Shown: piece by piece, positions 45,686 through 54,628 of the stretch | How positions within the stretch are numbered: position 1 is the stretch's first letter | Layout: every line of letters begins with the position of its first letter | Source of the DNA: Faecalicatena fissicatena | GTDB lineage: Bacteria; Bacillota; Clostridia; Lachnospirales; Lachnospiraceae | DNA length: 64,000 nt | NCBI GenBank assembly: GCA_001028025.1 | Contig: LDAQ01000001.1 | Location: 62,001 to 126,000, forward strand | Reading direction: 5' to 3' | Translations under genes and position numbers: made by a program | The notes under the pieces: model-generated | What the model saw: only the letters and a program-made list of their open reading frames with translations | What the model was told of the DNA's origin: nothing | Databases searched by the model: none

Positions 45686-46561
45686 TTAATATCCGTATAG
45701 GTAGTCTTTAAAATTTTTGCGGTTAGAGGCAGCAATTTGGGCAATGCGGTCCCAATCACCGGATGCATATGCAACAGCTAAAGCATCAATAATAGAGATG
45801 TGTACGATTCTTGTTGCAGTTCCCAAATCATCAATAGAATGATCTTTTCGATATACCTGCAGTACACAGTCAGACATTTTAGCTAAAGGTGAGGAAGGAT
45901 CCTGGGTTAAACAAATGGTATGGGCTCCAGATCTTACCGCAACTTCCATTGCATTCAGCGGAACTTTTGAGCGTCCGGATATAGAAATGGCGAAAGCCAC
46001 ATCCTCTGGTTTCAAAGTATTCGCCAATACTATTTGTGATAGACCTTCAAATTCAGCGTAAGCACTTTTGCCATAATGCAGAAAATGCTCTTTAGCCATA
46101 CTGGCGACAAGAGCAGAACTACCAACACCAAAGAAAGCCAGCTTATTACAATTAGTGATTAGTTCTAGTGCCTCAGAAACAATATGCTCATTTATCATAT
46201 CCAAAGTAAATTTTATATCTTCATATTCAATCTGCATAACTTTTTTGACTACATCAATAGTTGAATCATCCCTATTAATTCCTTCAGGTACATGAATAAC
46301 AGAATTATTTCCCTGATCTTTGGCCAGTTTTAGACGAAAGTCCCGATATCCCTTAAACCCTAACCGCTGACAAAAACGAACGACTGTCGCCTCACTTAGA
46401 TTAAGTGTATCAGCGATTTCCTTTGAAGTTTGATTAATGATTTTCCCAGGTGACGATATTATGTAATCAGCAATCTTACATTGCGATTCATTTAAATTTT
46501 CCTTTTGAGACATAATATAAGGAATCACATTTACAATATTTTCAGTTAATATTAGAATCAC
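45686..46561 (-). CDS. MurR/RpiR family transcriptional regulator
   Basis: A regulator of about 290 residues with an N-terminal helix-turn-helix (TSKEIADTLNLSEATVVRFC) and a C-terminal SIS sugar-phosphate-binding domain (FFGVGSSALVASMAKEHFLHYG and VAFAISISGRSKVPLNAMEV). It likely senses a phosphorylated sugar and controls the divergent ABC/aldolase/radical-enzyme operon. The start is uncertain: no ATG lies near. AAAGAGGTGAT, a strong ribosome site, overlaps the in-frame GTG at 46561 used here; an in-frame ATA at 46552 has the better spacing. The open frame reaches 46645, but a promoter-like pair lies inside that extension. Confidence 0.88.
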   Translation of the reverse strand: MILILTENIVNVIPYIMSQKENLNESQCKIADYIISSPGKIINQTSKEIADTLNLSEATVVRFCQRLGFKGYRDFRLKLAKDQGNNSVIHVPEGINRDDSTIDVVKKVMQIEYEDIKFTLDMINEHIVSEALELITNCNKLAFFGVGSSALVASMAKEHFLHYGKSAYAEFEGLSQIVLANTLKPEDVAFAISISGRSKVPLNAMEVAVRSGAHTICLTQDPSSPLAKMSDCVLQVYRKDHSIDDLGTATRIVHISIIDALAVAYASGDWDRIAQIAASNRKNFKDYLYGY

Positions 46562-46680
46562 CTCTTTCTGTTTATAATAGATAGGATATCCTGAGTGGAA
46601 CAAAAAGTCAATAAAAAGAGATAAACATGTGAAAGAAACTTGCACAAAAATAAGAGGTGCTTTTTGTGAATTCTATCATA

Positions 46681-46709
46681 TTGACCGTTTTTGGGAAGCA
46701 TGTTATAGT
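46681..46709 (+). promoter_or_regulatory. Promoter of the ABC-deoC-ROK-GRE operon
   Basis: TTGACC, a 17-base spacer and TATAGT, about 95 bases before the first start codon. The long leader leaves room for RpiR binding. Confidence 0.85.
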
Positions 46710-46802
46710 TTTGAATAGAAAGAAAATTTCAGCAAAAAGACAAAATATAAGAAGTAAAGTTTCATACGTGTCTTGGAAAGTAGCTGGATAAGGAGGCGTT
46801 AT

Positions 46803-48335
46803 ATGGAAGAAGTTGTTGTTTCTATGCAACATGTAAGCAAAAGTTTTCCAGGTGTTAAAGCACTGGATGATGTCCAGTTAACGTTACGCAAAGGAGAAGT
46901 TATGGCTCTTTTGGGTGAAAACGGTGCTGGAAAGTCTACGCTTGTGAAAATCCTAAGTGGTGTATATAAAAGGGATGAAGGAAGTCTTACCATTTTAGGA
47001 AACGAGGTAGATAAAGATTTCAATACCAAAAAAGCTGTCGAAGCTGGCGTAGCAATTATTCATCAGGAATTAAATATGTGTCAGCATCTTACCGTAGCTG
47101 AAAATATTTTTTTAGGCAGAGAACTTGTTGTTGGCGGAAGACTTAATAATCGGGAAATGAAAAAAAGAGCAAAACAGCAGTTAGGGGAATTGGGGATTGA
47201 CAATCTTGATCCGGATACTACGATGAGTGAACTTCCGGTGGGCAGACAGCAGATGGTGGAGATATCAAAAGCTTTGATGCTGAATGCGAATATTTTAGTT
47301 ATGGATGAACCATCCTCATCTCTATCAAACGCAGAGGTGGAAGAACTTTTTAGGATTATTAACAGGCTGAAGAGTGAGGGGAAAGCGATTGTTTACATTA
47401 GTCACAGACTGCAAGAGTTAAAACATATTGTTGATCGCGTAACCATTATGCGTGATGGAAAGTTTATTACAGATGGTAAGTTTGAAGACTTTTCAATGGA
47501 TCAGCTAATTGCAAATATGGTCGGGCGTGAAATTACCAATCAGTTTCCGCGTGATGTTGTGCCGCGAGGCAAAAAAGTTTTTGAAGTTAAAAACTTAAAT
47601 GCCGGCCGAATGGTTCAAAATATAAGTTTTGAGGCATATGCCGGTGAGGTGGTTGGCCTTGCAGGTCTGGTAGGAGCTGGCAGAACTGAAACCAGCAGAG
47701 CGATTTTTGGAGTCGATCAAAAAGAGAGCGGTCAAATCTTTGTAGATGGAAAGGAAGTATCTATTAAAAGACCTGTAGATGCCATTAACGCCGGAATTGT
47801 CTTGGTTCCGGAAGATCGGAAAAGAGATGGGCTATGCACCTTGCTGTCTATTGGAGATAATATTGCATTACCAAATCTGGACACGATATGTAAAGGCGGA
47901 TTTCTTGGCAAGATAAATAAAAAAGTTGAAAATGAGATGATTGAGAAAGGGAAGGCATTGTTAACAATTAAAATGTCGGGTCCCGAGGTTGATGCCGGTA
48001 CTCTGTCAGGAGGAAACCAGCAAAAGGTTGTCGTAGCAAAATGGCTTGCTCAAGATGCGAGAGTGGTAATTTTTGATGAGCCTACGAGAGGTATCGATGT
48101 TGCAGCAAAGGTTGAAATCTATCAGATCATCAATCAACTAAAGAAGCAAGGCGTTGCGGTGATCATTATTTCTTCAGAGATGCCGGAAGTAATGGGCATC
48201 AGTGATAGAATTTTAGTTATGTGTGAAGGTAGATTGACAGGAGAGGTTTCAGCAGATGAAGCGACCGAACAAAGTGTTTTGACTTTGGCTGTAAAATTTA
48301 AAGACAAGATAGAAGATACAACTGTAGAAATGTAA
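46803..48335 (+). CDS. Sugar ABC transporter ATP-binding protein (RbsA/MglA type)
   Basis: A 510-residue protein with two ATPase domains, as in ribose/galactose-type (CUT2) importers. The first has Walker A GENGAGKST and Walker B ILVMDEP; the second has LAGLVGAGRTE in place of a full P-loop, the signature LSGGNQQKV and VVIFDEPTRGID. The frame opens at 46773, but AAGGAGG lies 6 bases before the ATG at 46803. Ligands of this subfamily are mostly monosaccharides, polyols and autoinducer-like sugars, which fits the aldolase and kinase genes downstream. Confidence 0.95.
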   Translation: MEEVVVSMQHVSKSFPGVKALDDVQLTLRKGEVMALLGENGAGKSTLVKILSGVYKRDEGSLTILGNEVDKDFNTKKAVEAGVAIIHQELNMCQHLTVAENIFLGRELVVGGRLNNREMKKRAKQQLGELGIDNLDPDTTMSELPVGRQQMVEISKALMLNANILVMDEPSSSLSNAEVEELFRIINRLKSEGKAIVYISHRLQELKHIVDRVTIMRDGKFITDGKFEDFSMDQLIANMVGREITNQFPRDVVPRGKKVFEVKNLNAGRMVQNISFEAYAGEVVGLAGLVGAGRTETSRAIFGVDQKESGQIFVDGKEVSIKRPVDAINAGIVLVPEDRKRDGLCTLLSIGDNIALPNLDTICKGGFLGKINKKVENEMIEKGKALLTIKMSGPEVDAGTLSGGNQQKVVVAKWLAQDARVVIFDEPTRGIDVAAKVEIYQIINQLKKQGVAVIIISSEMPEVMGISDRILVMCEGRLTGEVSADEATEQSVLTLAVKFKDKIEDTTVEM

Positions 48336-48347
48336 AGGAGAGGGTTT

Positions 48348-49337
48348 ATGGATAAACAAAAAAATGTTTTATTAAAGTGGACGAAACAAAAAGGAATGGG
48401 GCAGGCACTGACAGCTTTTGGCGGTGTTATTATTCTAATGATTGTGTTTACGGTTATGAATACAAACTTTGCATCATCCCACAACCTAATGAGTTTGGTA
48501 CGTCAAACTTGTCCCTATTTATTGGTTGGTATCGGTCAGGGATATGTATGCATTACCGGAAATATTGACTTATCAATAGGTTCTGTCATTGGTATGAGTT
48601 CAATGATTTCTGCAACGCTGATGTGTAATGGGGTACACCCTATATTGGCCATCCTAGTAGCATTCGTTATATGTATGGTTGTCGGGGGCGTAAACGGAGT
48701 ACTGGTAGGAGGATTTAAATTGCCGCCGTTCATTGCAACACTTGGAACGATGACGATTGGCCGGGGAATCGCCCAGATCGTAAACGGTAATTATAATACC
48801 GGTGACATCGGACAGGGGGCGGCTCAGGTCTTTAGAGATATTTTCTATTATGGGAAATTTTTAGGACTCTATACCGGTGTTTGGATTACAATTATTATTT
48901 GGATTATTTTCAATTACATATTAAGCAAGACGAAATCAGGAAGACATATTTATGCAATTGGTTCTAATGTAGATGCGGCCAGATTATCAGGTGTAAATGT
49001 GCTGACAACGGTTACAAAAGCGTATCTCATTTCATCTTTTTGCGCCTTTACGACTGGTTTGATGGTTCTGGCAGCGGCGGGAATGGGTGCTATGGATGCA
49101 GGCATGACATATGAAATGTATGGTGTTGCGGCAGCTGTAATCGGAGGGATCTCAACTCTGGGTGGAAGTGGTTTGCTGATTGGAGTTATTGCTGGTGCCG
49201 GTGTTTGGGCAGTATTGCAAAATGGATTGACATTTGTAAATGCGCCGGTTGCAATAAGAAATATTATCATCGGAACAATCGTTATTATATGTGTGCTTCT
49301 GGATATCATTAGAAGCAGTGGTAAAAAAGACAAATAA
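48348..49337 (+). CDS. Sugar ABC transporter permease (RbsC type)
   Basis: A 329-residue membrane protein with 8-10 hydrophobic segments, resembling RbsC-like permeases. Recognisable stretches are ITGNIDLSIGSVIGMSSM, KLPPFIATLGTMTIGRG and the cytoplasmic loop SKTKSGRHIYAIGSNVDAAR. It forms a homodimeric channel for the sugar delivered by the binding protein encoded next. The gene starts 12 bases after the ATPase gene with an AAAGGAGAGG site. Confidence 0.94.
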   Translation: MDKQKNVLLKWTKQKGMGQALTAFGGVIILMIVFTVMNTNFASSHNLMSLVRQTCPYLLVGIGQGYVCITGNIDLSIGSVIGMSSMISATLMCNGVHPILAILVAFVICMVVGGVNGVLVGGFKLPPFIATLGTMTIGRGIAQIVNGNYNTGDIGQGAAQVFRDIFYYGKFLGLYTGVWITIIIWIIFNYILSKTKSGRHIYAIGSNVDAARLSGVNVLTTVTKAYLISSFCAFTTGLMVLAAAGMGAMDAGMTYEMYGVAAAVIGGISTLGGSGLLIGVIAGAGVWAVLQNGLTFVNAPVAIRNIIIGTIVIICVLLDIIRSSGKKDK

Positions 49338-49447
49338 CAAACCTTATTTTCGGAAAAGGAGGTCATTGCTTATTTCGTTTACCATAGTAATGATACCTTT
49401 AAATAAATGGAATAACAAAAACATCAATTCAAAAAGGAGGAAGCAAA

Positions 49448-50479
49448 ATGAAAGGGAAAAAAGTATTAGCAATGATGTTGGCATTATCAATGGTCTTGGG
49501 TCTTGTGTTGACAGGTTGCTCAACCGAGTCAAATCAAGATGCGCCGGCCGACCAGGCAGAGGTGAGTAAAGCAAAGAAATCCGGTGATGAAGCTGCAAAG
49601 TCAGAAAGTGAGAGTGATAAAAATTATAATATTACCTTGATAACGATGGATCAGATGGATACATATTGGGCATCTATGGATAAAGGTGCAAAAGATGCAA
49701 TCGCAGAATTAGAGGGGGAAGGATATACCATTAACTACAATTGGTATGCCCCTGATACGAAAGATAATGCAAAGCAGATTGAGCAAATAGGCATGGCAGC
49801 AAGTAATAAGTCGGATGTCATTCTGATTGCAGTAAATGATCCGACCGCTTGTAATTCGGCATTGCAGGCAGCTGCGGATAGTGGTAGTAAGATTATTTAC
49901 GTTGATGCAGCAGCAACCTTTGCGAGTGAAGCAACCTTTTCAACCGACAATTATGCAGCAGGACAGGAAGCAGCGAGACAGATGCTGAAAACATTAGAGA
50001 AAGAAGGGATCACAGAGGGGCAGATTGGTATCGTTTCGGCACAGACCGGAGTTGAATCTTGTACGAACCGTATTGATGGATTTTGCAATGTGATCGAAGA
50101 ATCAAATTTTACAACCAGTGAAGTGCAATATTCCGATGGAGATACATCGAAAGCTCAAGAATTAAGTACAAACCTGATTAATAATGGTGCAGTTGCACTG
50201 TTCGGTGTAACCGGGCAGGCATCAGTGGGATGCGGAAATGCAGCGAGAGATGCACAGACCAAGATCCCATGCATTGGTTTTGATACAACATCCACCGTAT
50301 TAACATTAGTAGAAAGTGAAGTGATTCAGGCTGTTATTGCACAGGATCCTCATGCAATGGGGTATCAGGGTATGAAGGCAGCGGCAGAAATAATGGGCGG
50401 TAAAAGCTACGGAGGCGCTATAGAAGATACCGGAATCCAGGTCGTTACTCTTGACAATGTAGCAGATTTTAAAGAATAA
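49448..50479 (+). CDS. Sugar-binding lipoprotein (RbsB type)
   Basis: A 343-residue periplasmic-binding-protein-fold lipoprotein. The signal peptide ends in the lipobox VLTGC, so the mature protein is lipid-anchored at Cys about 20. An acidic, Ser-rich spacer (to about residue 58) precedes the ribose-binding-type fold (ITLITMDQMDTYWASMD onward). It determines the transporter's substrate. DNA directly before it has an AAAAGGAGG site. Expected ligands are pentoses, hexoses or polyols; which one cannot be read from sequence. Confidence 0.94.
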   Translation: MKGKKVLAMMLALSMVLGLVLTGCSTESNQDAPADQAEVSKAKKSGDEAAKSESESDKNYNITLITMDQMDTYWASMDKGAKDAIAELEGEGYTINYNWYAPDTKDNAKQIEQIGMAASNKSDVILIAVNDPTACNSALQAAADSGSKIIYVDAAATFASEATFSTDNYAAGQEAARQMLKTLEKEGITEGQIGIVSAQTGVESCTNRIDGFCNVIEESNFTTSEVQYSDGDTSKAQELSTNLINNGAVALFGVTGQASVGCGNAARDAQTKIPCIGFDTTSTVLTLVESEVIQAVIAQDPHAMGYQGMKAAAEIMGGKSYGGAIEDTGIQVVTLDNVADFKE

Positions 50480-50500
50480 AAAGGAGAAGGATATAACAAA

Positions 50501-51268
50501 ATGAAAGAATTTATGGAAATTGATGAAACAGCAGTAAAAAAAGTAAGTATAGCAGGGTTAGACTCTTATAAAGTTGCAAAGATGATTGATCATTCCCTTC
50601 TGCATCCAGCGATGACAGATGAAGAGTTTGAAGCTGAATGCCAAGTAGCACTGGAATGCAATGTCGGTGCAGTATGTGTAAAACCTTATCATGTTAAACG
50701 AGCGGCTGAATTAATGGCAGGAACAGATATTCTTGTTTCAGCGGTTATTGCATTCCCGCATGGTAACAGCACAATGGAAATTAAGCTAGCTGAGGCAGAA
50801 CAGGTTTTAGAGGACGGAGCTACGGAAGTTGATTATGTAATTAATATGGGGAAGGCGATTGGTGGCGATTGGGCTTATGTAGACGAAGAAATTCGTAGAG
50901 TCAATGCAATGTGCAAAAGTTATGGTGCGATTTTGAAGGTCATCTTTGAAAATGATATGCTTACCAAAGATGAACAGAAAATAAAGTTATGCAAAATTTG
51001 CAGCAAGTATAAGGTTGGTTTTGTTAAGACCTCAACCGGATACTGTTATCAGAAAGATGAAGATGGGAAGTTCTATACAGATGGTGCAACACATCATGAT
51101 TTGATTCTGATGCGTAAGTATACCGACCCGGAGGTCGAAGTAAAGGCTGCTGGAGCTGTGAGCACATTAGAGCCAATGCTTGCAGCATACGAATTAGGTG
51201 CTACCCGTTTTGGATTAAAAGGTGCAGCGAAGGTAGTAGAAGACGCGAAAGCAAAATTTGGTAAATAA
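50501..51268 (+). CDS. deoC: Deoxyribose-phosphate aldolase
   Basis: A 255-residue class I aldolase. The Schiff-base lysine is Lys176 in VGFVKTSTGY, and the Asp that shuttles protons is in EVDYVINMGKAI; the second Lys is expected in VEVKAAGAV. It splits 2-deoxyribose 5-phosphate into acetaldehyde and glyceraldehyde 3-phosphate. The gene follows the binding-protein gene by 21 bases in the same operon. An N-terminal stretch of about 25 residues precedes the conserved core, normal for some members. With no nucleoside phosphorylase or deoxyribomutase here, the deoxysugar must come from another source, see the radical enzyme downstream. Confidence 0.93.
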   Translation: MKEFMEIDETAVKKVSIAGLDSYKVAKMIDHSLLHPAMTDEEFEAECQVALECNVGAVCVKPYHVKRAAELMAGTDILVSAVIAFPHGNSTMEIKLAEAEQVLEDGATEVDYVINMGKAIGGDWAYVDEEIRRVNAMCKSYGAILKVIFENDMLTKDEQKIKLCKICSKYKVGFVKTSTGYCYQKDEDGKFYTDGATHHDLILMRKYTDPEVEVKAAGAVSTLEPMLAAYELGATRFGLKGAAKVVEDAKAKFGK

Positions 51269-51291
51269 TATTTATTTTCTTCCAAAATAAA

Positions 51292-51325
51292 GCCTCCGGT
51301 GGGCTATAGTAAGTCCGCCTGAGGC
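51292..51325 (+). terminator. Intercistronic hairpin between deoC and the ROK gene
   Basis: GCCTCCGGTGGGC can pair with GTCCGCCTGAGGC (two mismatches or G-T pairs) over an 8-base loop. Few T follow, so it is more likely a partial attenuator or an mRNA-processing hairpin than a full terminator. Confidence 0.45.
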
Positions 51326-51363
51326 ATACTTTAAAATTATGATAAATGAAAGATGGTGTTTGT

Positions 51364-52332
51364 ATGGTAATAGGTGTAGAAATCGGCGGAACAAAGCAGC
51401 AGATTGCTTTGGGGAATGCAGATGGTACTCTCATAAAAACAGTACGTGGAAAAGTGGATGTTAAGGACGGTAATACAGGGATCTTGCATTGGCTTAAAGA
51501 TAACTTAGAAGTAATGATATCGGAACAGCAATTAAACAATACACAGATTGATGCGATCGGTGTAGGATTTGGAGGTCCGCTGGATTCAAAAACAGGCATG
51601 TTGCTTAGATCCGTTCAAGTATCGGGTTGGGATAATTTTAACCTTAAAAACTGGTTTGAAAACACCTTTTCTATACCAACTTATATATACAATGATTCCA
51701 GTGCGGCAGGCTGGGGGGAATATGTACTCGGCAGCGGTAAAGGTACTCGCCAATTCTTTTATACAAATATTGGCAGCGGTATCGGTGGCTCGCTCATTAT
51801 AAATGGAGAGCTATACGATGGTCAGGGTGTAGGAGCAGGAGAACTCGGTCAATCACGAATTGCCGATTGGACAGCAAAGGAAGCTGGCACTGACAACAGG
51901 CTGGAGGCATTGTGTTCAGGATGGGCGATAAACAATCGCCTTCAAACCTTAAACTATGTACCGCAGGATAGCCTTATGATCCAATTGTGCTATAATGATA
52001 TCAGCAAATTAAATTGTGAGATATTGGGAAAAGCAGTTGCTGAAAATGATGACTTTGCAATCAGGGAGTTGAACCGTGTTGCAAAAGGAATGAGTATGGC
52101 ACTTGCAACAATCTTGTGTTTATTTCAGCCGGAACGTATTGCAATTGGCGGTGGTGTTTCATTGATTGGAAAGCCACTTTTTGATATGATTCGCAAACAT
52201 ACAAAAGAACGTCAGTTTATCAGTAATGAAGGGCGTTATGATATTGTACAATGCAAACTTGGCGAGGCCATCGTACTGCAGGGCGCAGTCTTACTTGCAG
52301 CAAAAGAATTAGAAAAGGGGGGAAGATCATGA
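51364..52332 (+). CDS. ROK family sugar kinase-like protein
   Basis: A 322-residue ROK protein. The ATP-binding motif is VIGVEIGGTKQQIALGN and the catalytic Asp is expected in IYNDSSAAGWGEY. The usual zinc motif CXCGXXGC after GELGQ is absent (the segment reads IADWTAKEAGTDNRLEALC), so this is an atypical member. It probably phosphorylates the sugar used by the aldolase. An ATG at 51346 opens the frame, but residues from 51364 match the usual ROK start and AGATGG stands before it; the ribosome site is weak. The stop overlaps the next start (ATGA). Confidence 0.85.
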   Translation: MVIGVEIGGTKQQIALGNADGTLIKTVRGKVDVKDGNTGILHWLKDNLEVMISEQQLNNTQIDAIGVGFGGPLDSKTGMLLRSVQVSGWDNFNLKNWFENTFSIPTYIYNDSSAAGWGEYVLGSGKGTRQFFYTNIGSGIGGSLIINGELYDGQGVGAGELGQSRIADWTAKEAGTDNRLEALCSGWAINNRLQTLNYVPQDSLMIQLCYNDISKLNCEILGKAVAENDDFAIRELNRVAKGMSMALATILCLFQPERIAIGGGVSLIGKPLFDMIRKHTKERQFISNEGRYDIVQCKLGEAIVLQGAVLLAAKELEKGGRS

Positions 52333-54605
52333 ATCGTATGGAGAAACTAAAAAAACGTCTGTTTGATGTTGAATTTTATACAAAAAAGGAATGGTGGGGT
52401 GAAGGCTTAACCATTTTAAATAACGAAGAAGTAAAAAAAGAACCATTAGTGGTTCGTAAAGCACTGGCGAGTAAGTTTGTATTGGAACATATGCCAGCGG
52501 AATTAAAGAAAGATGAACTGATTACAGGTATAGCAAGAATGTCAATGATCGGGTTTGGTCATACATATGTGGAGTATGCGTTACCAGAGGAACTTAGTGA
52601 GGCGGCAAAGGTAAACTTATCACCCTTGTCAGTCTGGGGGCATCAACCGCCTAATTACGAAAGAATTTTAAAAGAAGGGTTGTGTGGTCTTCGGGCAAGG
52701 ATTGAAGAGTATCGTAATAAAGAAGAGAATCAGGATGCAGAGACGCAGAATTTATATCGGGCAATGACAATTTCACTTGATGCAATCAGTGCATTTTCGA
52801 GAAGATATAAGGAAATGAACAAAATAGCAGCAGAAAAGGAGCCAGATCCAGTAAGGAAGCAGGAACTTCTTGATATTGCGGCGAGATGTGATAAAGTTCC
52901 GGATTATCCGGCAGAAACATTTGCAGAAGCATTGCAAAGTGTATGGTTCATCTATCTTTGCCTGCAAAGCAATATGGAAAATATTCCACTGGGACGTTCT
53001 GACCAGTATTTGTATCCATACTATAAAAACGACATTGAAAATGAGATAATCGATGAACAGATGGCTGAAGAACTGGTAACCAGTTTTCTGGTAAAGTTTA
53101 ATGAACGGGTGCAAATGAATCCGGAACATTGGGAAGATCATACTGATTCAACCACATATTCATTTGGAAGTGATCCGGAAGATATATCGATGTTTATTGA
53201 CTTGGAAAATGATGAATCATATAATTATGGGGTCTCAGCAAACCATTGGGATTTAAATGTTATTCTGGGTGGAGTAAAACCGGATGGAAATGACGGAACC
53301 AATGATCTGACTTATCTGTTTTTAAAAGTTTGGGGATATTTGGAGGTGGTTACACCGGTCGTATCAGTACGTTTTGGGCCGGAGGCCCCCAAAAAGCTGT
53401 ATGAAGCGTGTGCAGATATCCTGCGGTTTGGAAGTGGCGAACCAGTAATATACAATGATAAACCTATTATAGACGGATATGTAAGGTTAGGAATTCCGGT
53501 AGAGGATGCCAGAGATTATTCTAATGATGGTTGTTGGGAAACTTTGATTCCTGGTAAATCACATTATTCATATGCGCACATGGAAGCCTTACAGCTTTTA
53601 GAATACCAGATGCAAAGAGGAGATAGTTTGGTTCGTGGAGTGAAAGAAGGGCCGGACTATGGCCCACTTGCTCAATATACAAATTTTGAGGAATTTTACC
53701 AGGGCTTCCGCAAACAGCTGTTACATAAGTTGGTTCAAGTAACTGAAAATAGAATCAAATATTATGGAGCATCTTATAAGATAGCTCCGGATCCGATGAT
53801 TTCTGCAATGATTGATGGATGTGTAGAGAACGGCAGGGATATTACTGCTGGCGGTGCAAAGTATACAATTTTTTCACCATTAATCACTGGTCTGTCCGAT
53901 TGCGTTGACTCTTTGGCTGCCATTAAGAAATTAGTATACGAAGAGCAGAAAATTTCAATTGAGGAATTAGCAGAGGCACTGAGAAATGATTTTGCGGGTA
54001 ATGAGCCGCTAAGGCAAATGCTTCTTAATCGTGCTCCAAAATTCGGAAATGATGACGAATATGTAGATAGTATAGCAAGACGAATGATTCGTGATGTTGA
54101 GGAAAAGACGGAAGAGTTAAGTAAAAAGTATCCAGATGTAATTATGCCGATTGGAATAGGAACATTTGAAAACTACAGTAAGTTTGGACATAAAGTAGGC
54201 GCTTCGGCAAGCGGTCGTCATGCTCAGGAAGCAATAGGCAGTAACTATTCACCGGCATTTGGTGCAGATAAAGAAGGGCCGACAGCAGCAATTAAATCCG
54301 TAGTAGCCGCAGATCTAAAACGATTTTCAACAGGGTGTCCTTTAGATATGCAGGTTAACTCTAATGAAACGTCAGGAAACAATGGCTTACAGAGGTTATG
54401 CGGATTGATTAAAGCATTCTTGGATTTGGGTGGAATCATGCTTACGATTACCGGTGTAAACGAAGAAGTGCTACTTGATGCACAGGTGAATCCGGATCAA
54501 TACAGAAGTTTGCGGGTTAGAATGGGAGGTCTTTCAGCATACTTTATTGCATTGCCTAAAGAGATGCAGGATGTATTGATTAAAAAGACGAAGCATAATA
54601 TTTAA
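52329..54605 (+). CDS. Glycyl radical enzyme, dehydratase-like, substrate unknown
   Basis: A 758-residue glycyl radical enzyme. The thiyl cysteine is Cys402 in SNDGCWETLIPG, with Glu404 two residues on, as in the Cys-X-Glu of glycerol/diol dehydratases; pyruvate formate-lyase has adjacent Cys-Cys here instead. The radical glycine lies in LRVRMGGLSAYFIAL, Gly734 by alignment with RVxGYSAYF. Eliminations such as diol dehydration fit better than C-C cleavage. The GGGGGAAG site precedes the ATG at 52329; the frame opens earlier at 52251 within the ROK gene. Neighbours (importer, kinase, DeoC, activase) suggest a sugar or polyol substrate. I cannot match it to a named subfamily. Confidence 0.9.
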   Translation: MNRMEKLKKRLFDVEFYTKKEWWGEGLTILNNEEVKKEPLVVRKALASKFVLEHMPAELKKDELITGIARMSMIGFGHTYVEYALPEELSEAAKVNLSPLSVWGHQPPNYERILKEGLCGLRARIEEYRNKEENQDAETQNLYRAMTISLDAISAFSRRYKEMNKIAAEKEPDPVRKQELLDIAARCDKVPDYPAETFAEALQSVWFIYLCLQSNMENIPLGRSDQYLYPYYKNDIENEIIDEQMAEELVTSFLVKFNERVQMNPEHWEDHTDSTTYSFGSDPEDISMFIDLENDESYNYGVSANHWDLNVILGGVKPDGNDGTNDLTYLFLKVWGYLEVVTPVVSVRFGPEAPKKLYEACADILRFGSGEPVIYNDKPIIDGYVRLGIPVEDARDYSNDGCWETLIPGKSHYSYAHMEALQLLEYQMQRGDSLVRGVKEGPDYGPLAQYTNFEEFYQGFRKQLLHKLVQVTENRIKYYGASYKIAPDPMISAMIDGCVENGRDITAGGAKYTIFSPLITGLSDCVDSLAAIKKLVYEEQKISIEELAEALRNDFAGNEPLRQMLLNRAPKFGNDDEYVDSIARRMIRDVEEKTEELSKKYPDVIMPIGIGTFENYSKFGHKVGASASGRHAQEAIGSNYSPAFGADKEGPTAAIKSVVAADLKRFSTGCPLDMQVNSNETSGNNGLQRLCGLIKAFLDLGGIMLTITGVNEEVLLDAQVNPDQYRSLRVRMGGLSAYFIALPKEMQDVLIKKTKHNI

Positions 54606-54628
54606 TGTAATGGCAAAGGAAAATGGAG

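Noticed and set aside
52329..54605. True pyruvate formate-lyase
   Set aside because: PFL has adjacent Cys-Cys at the active site; here there is a single Cys followed by Trp-Glu, and the activase has ferredoxin clusters absent from PFL activase.
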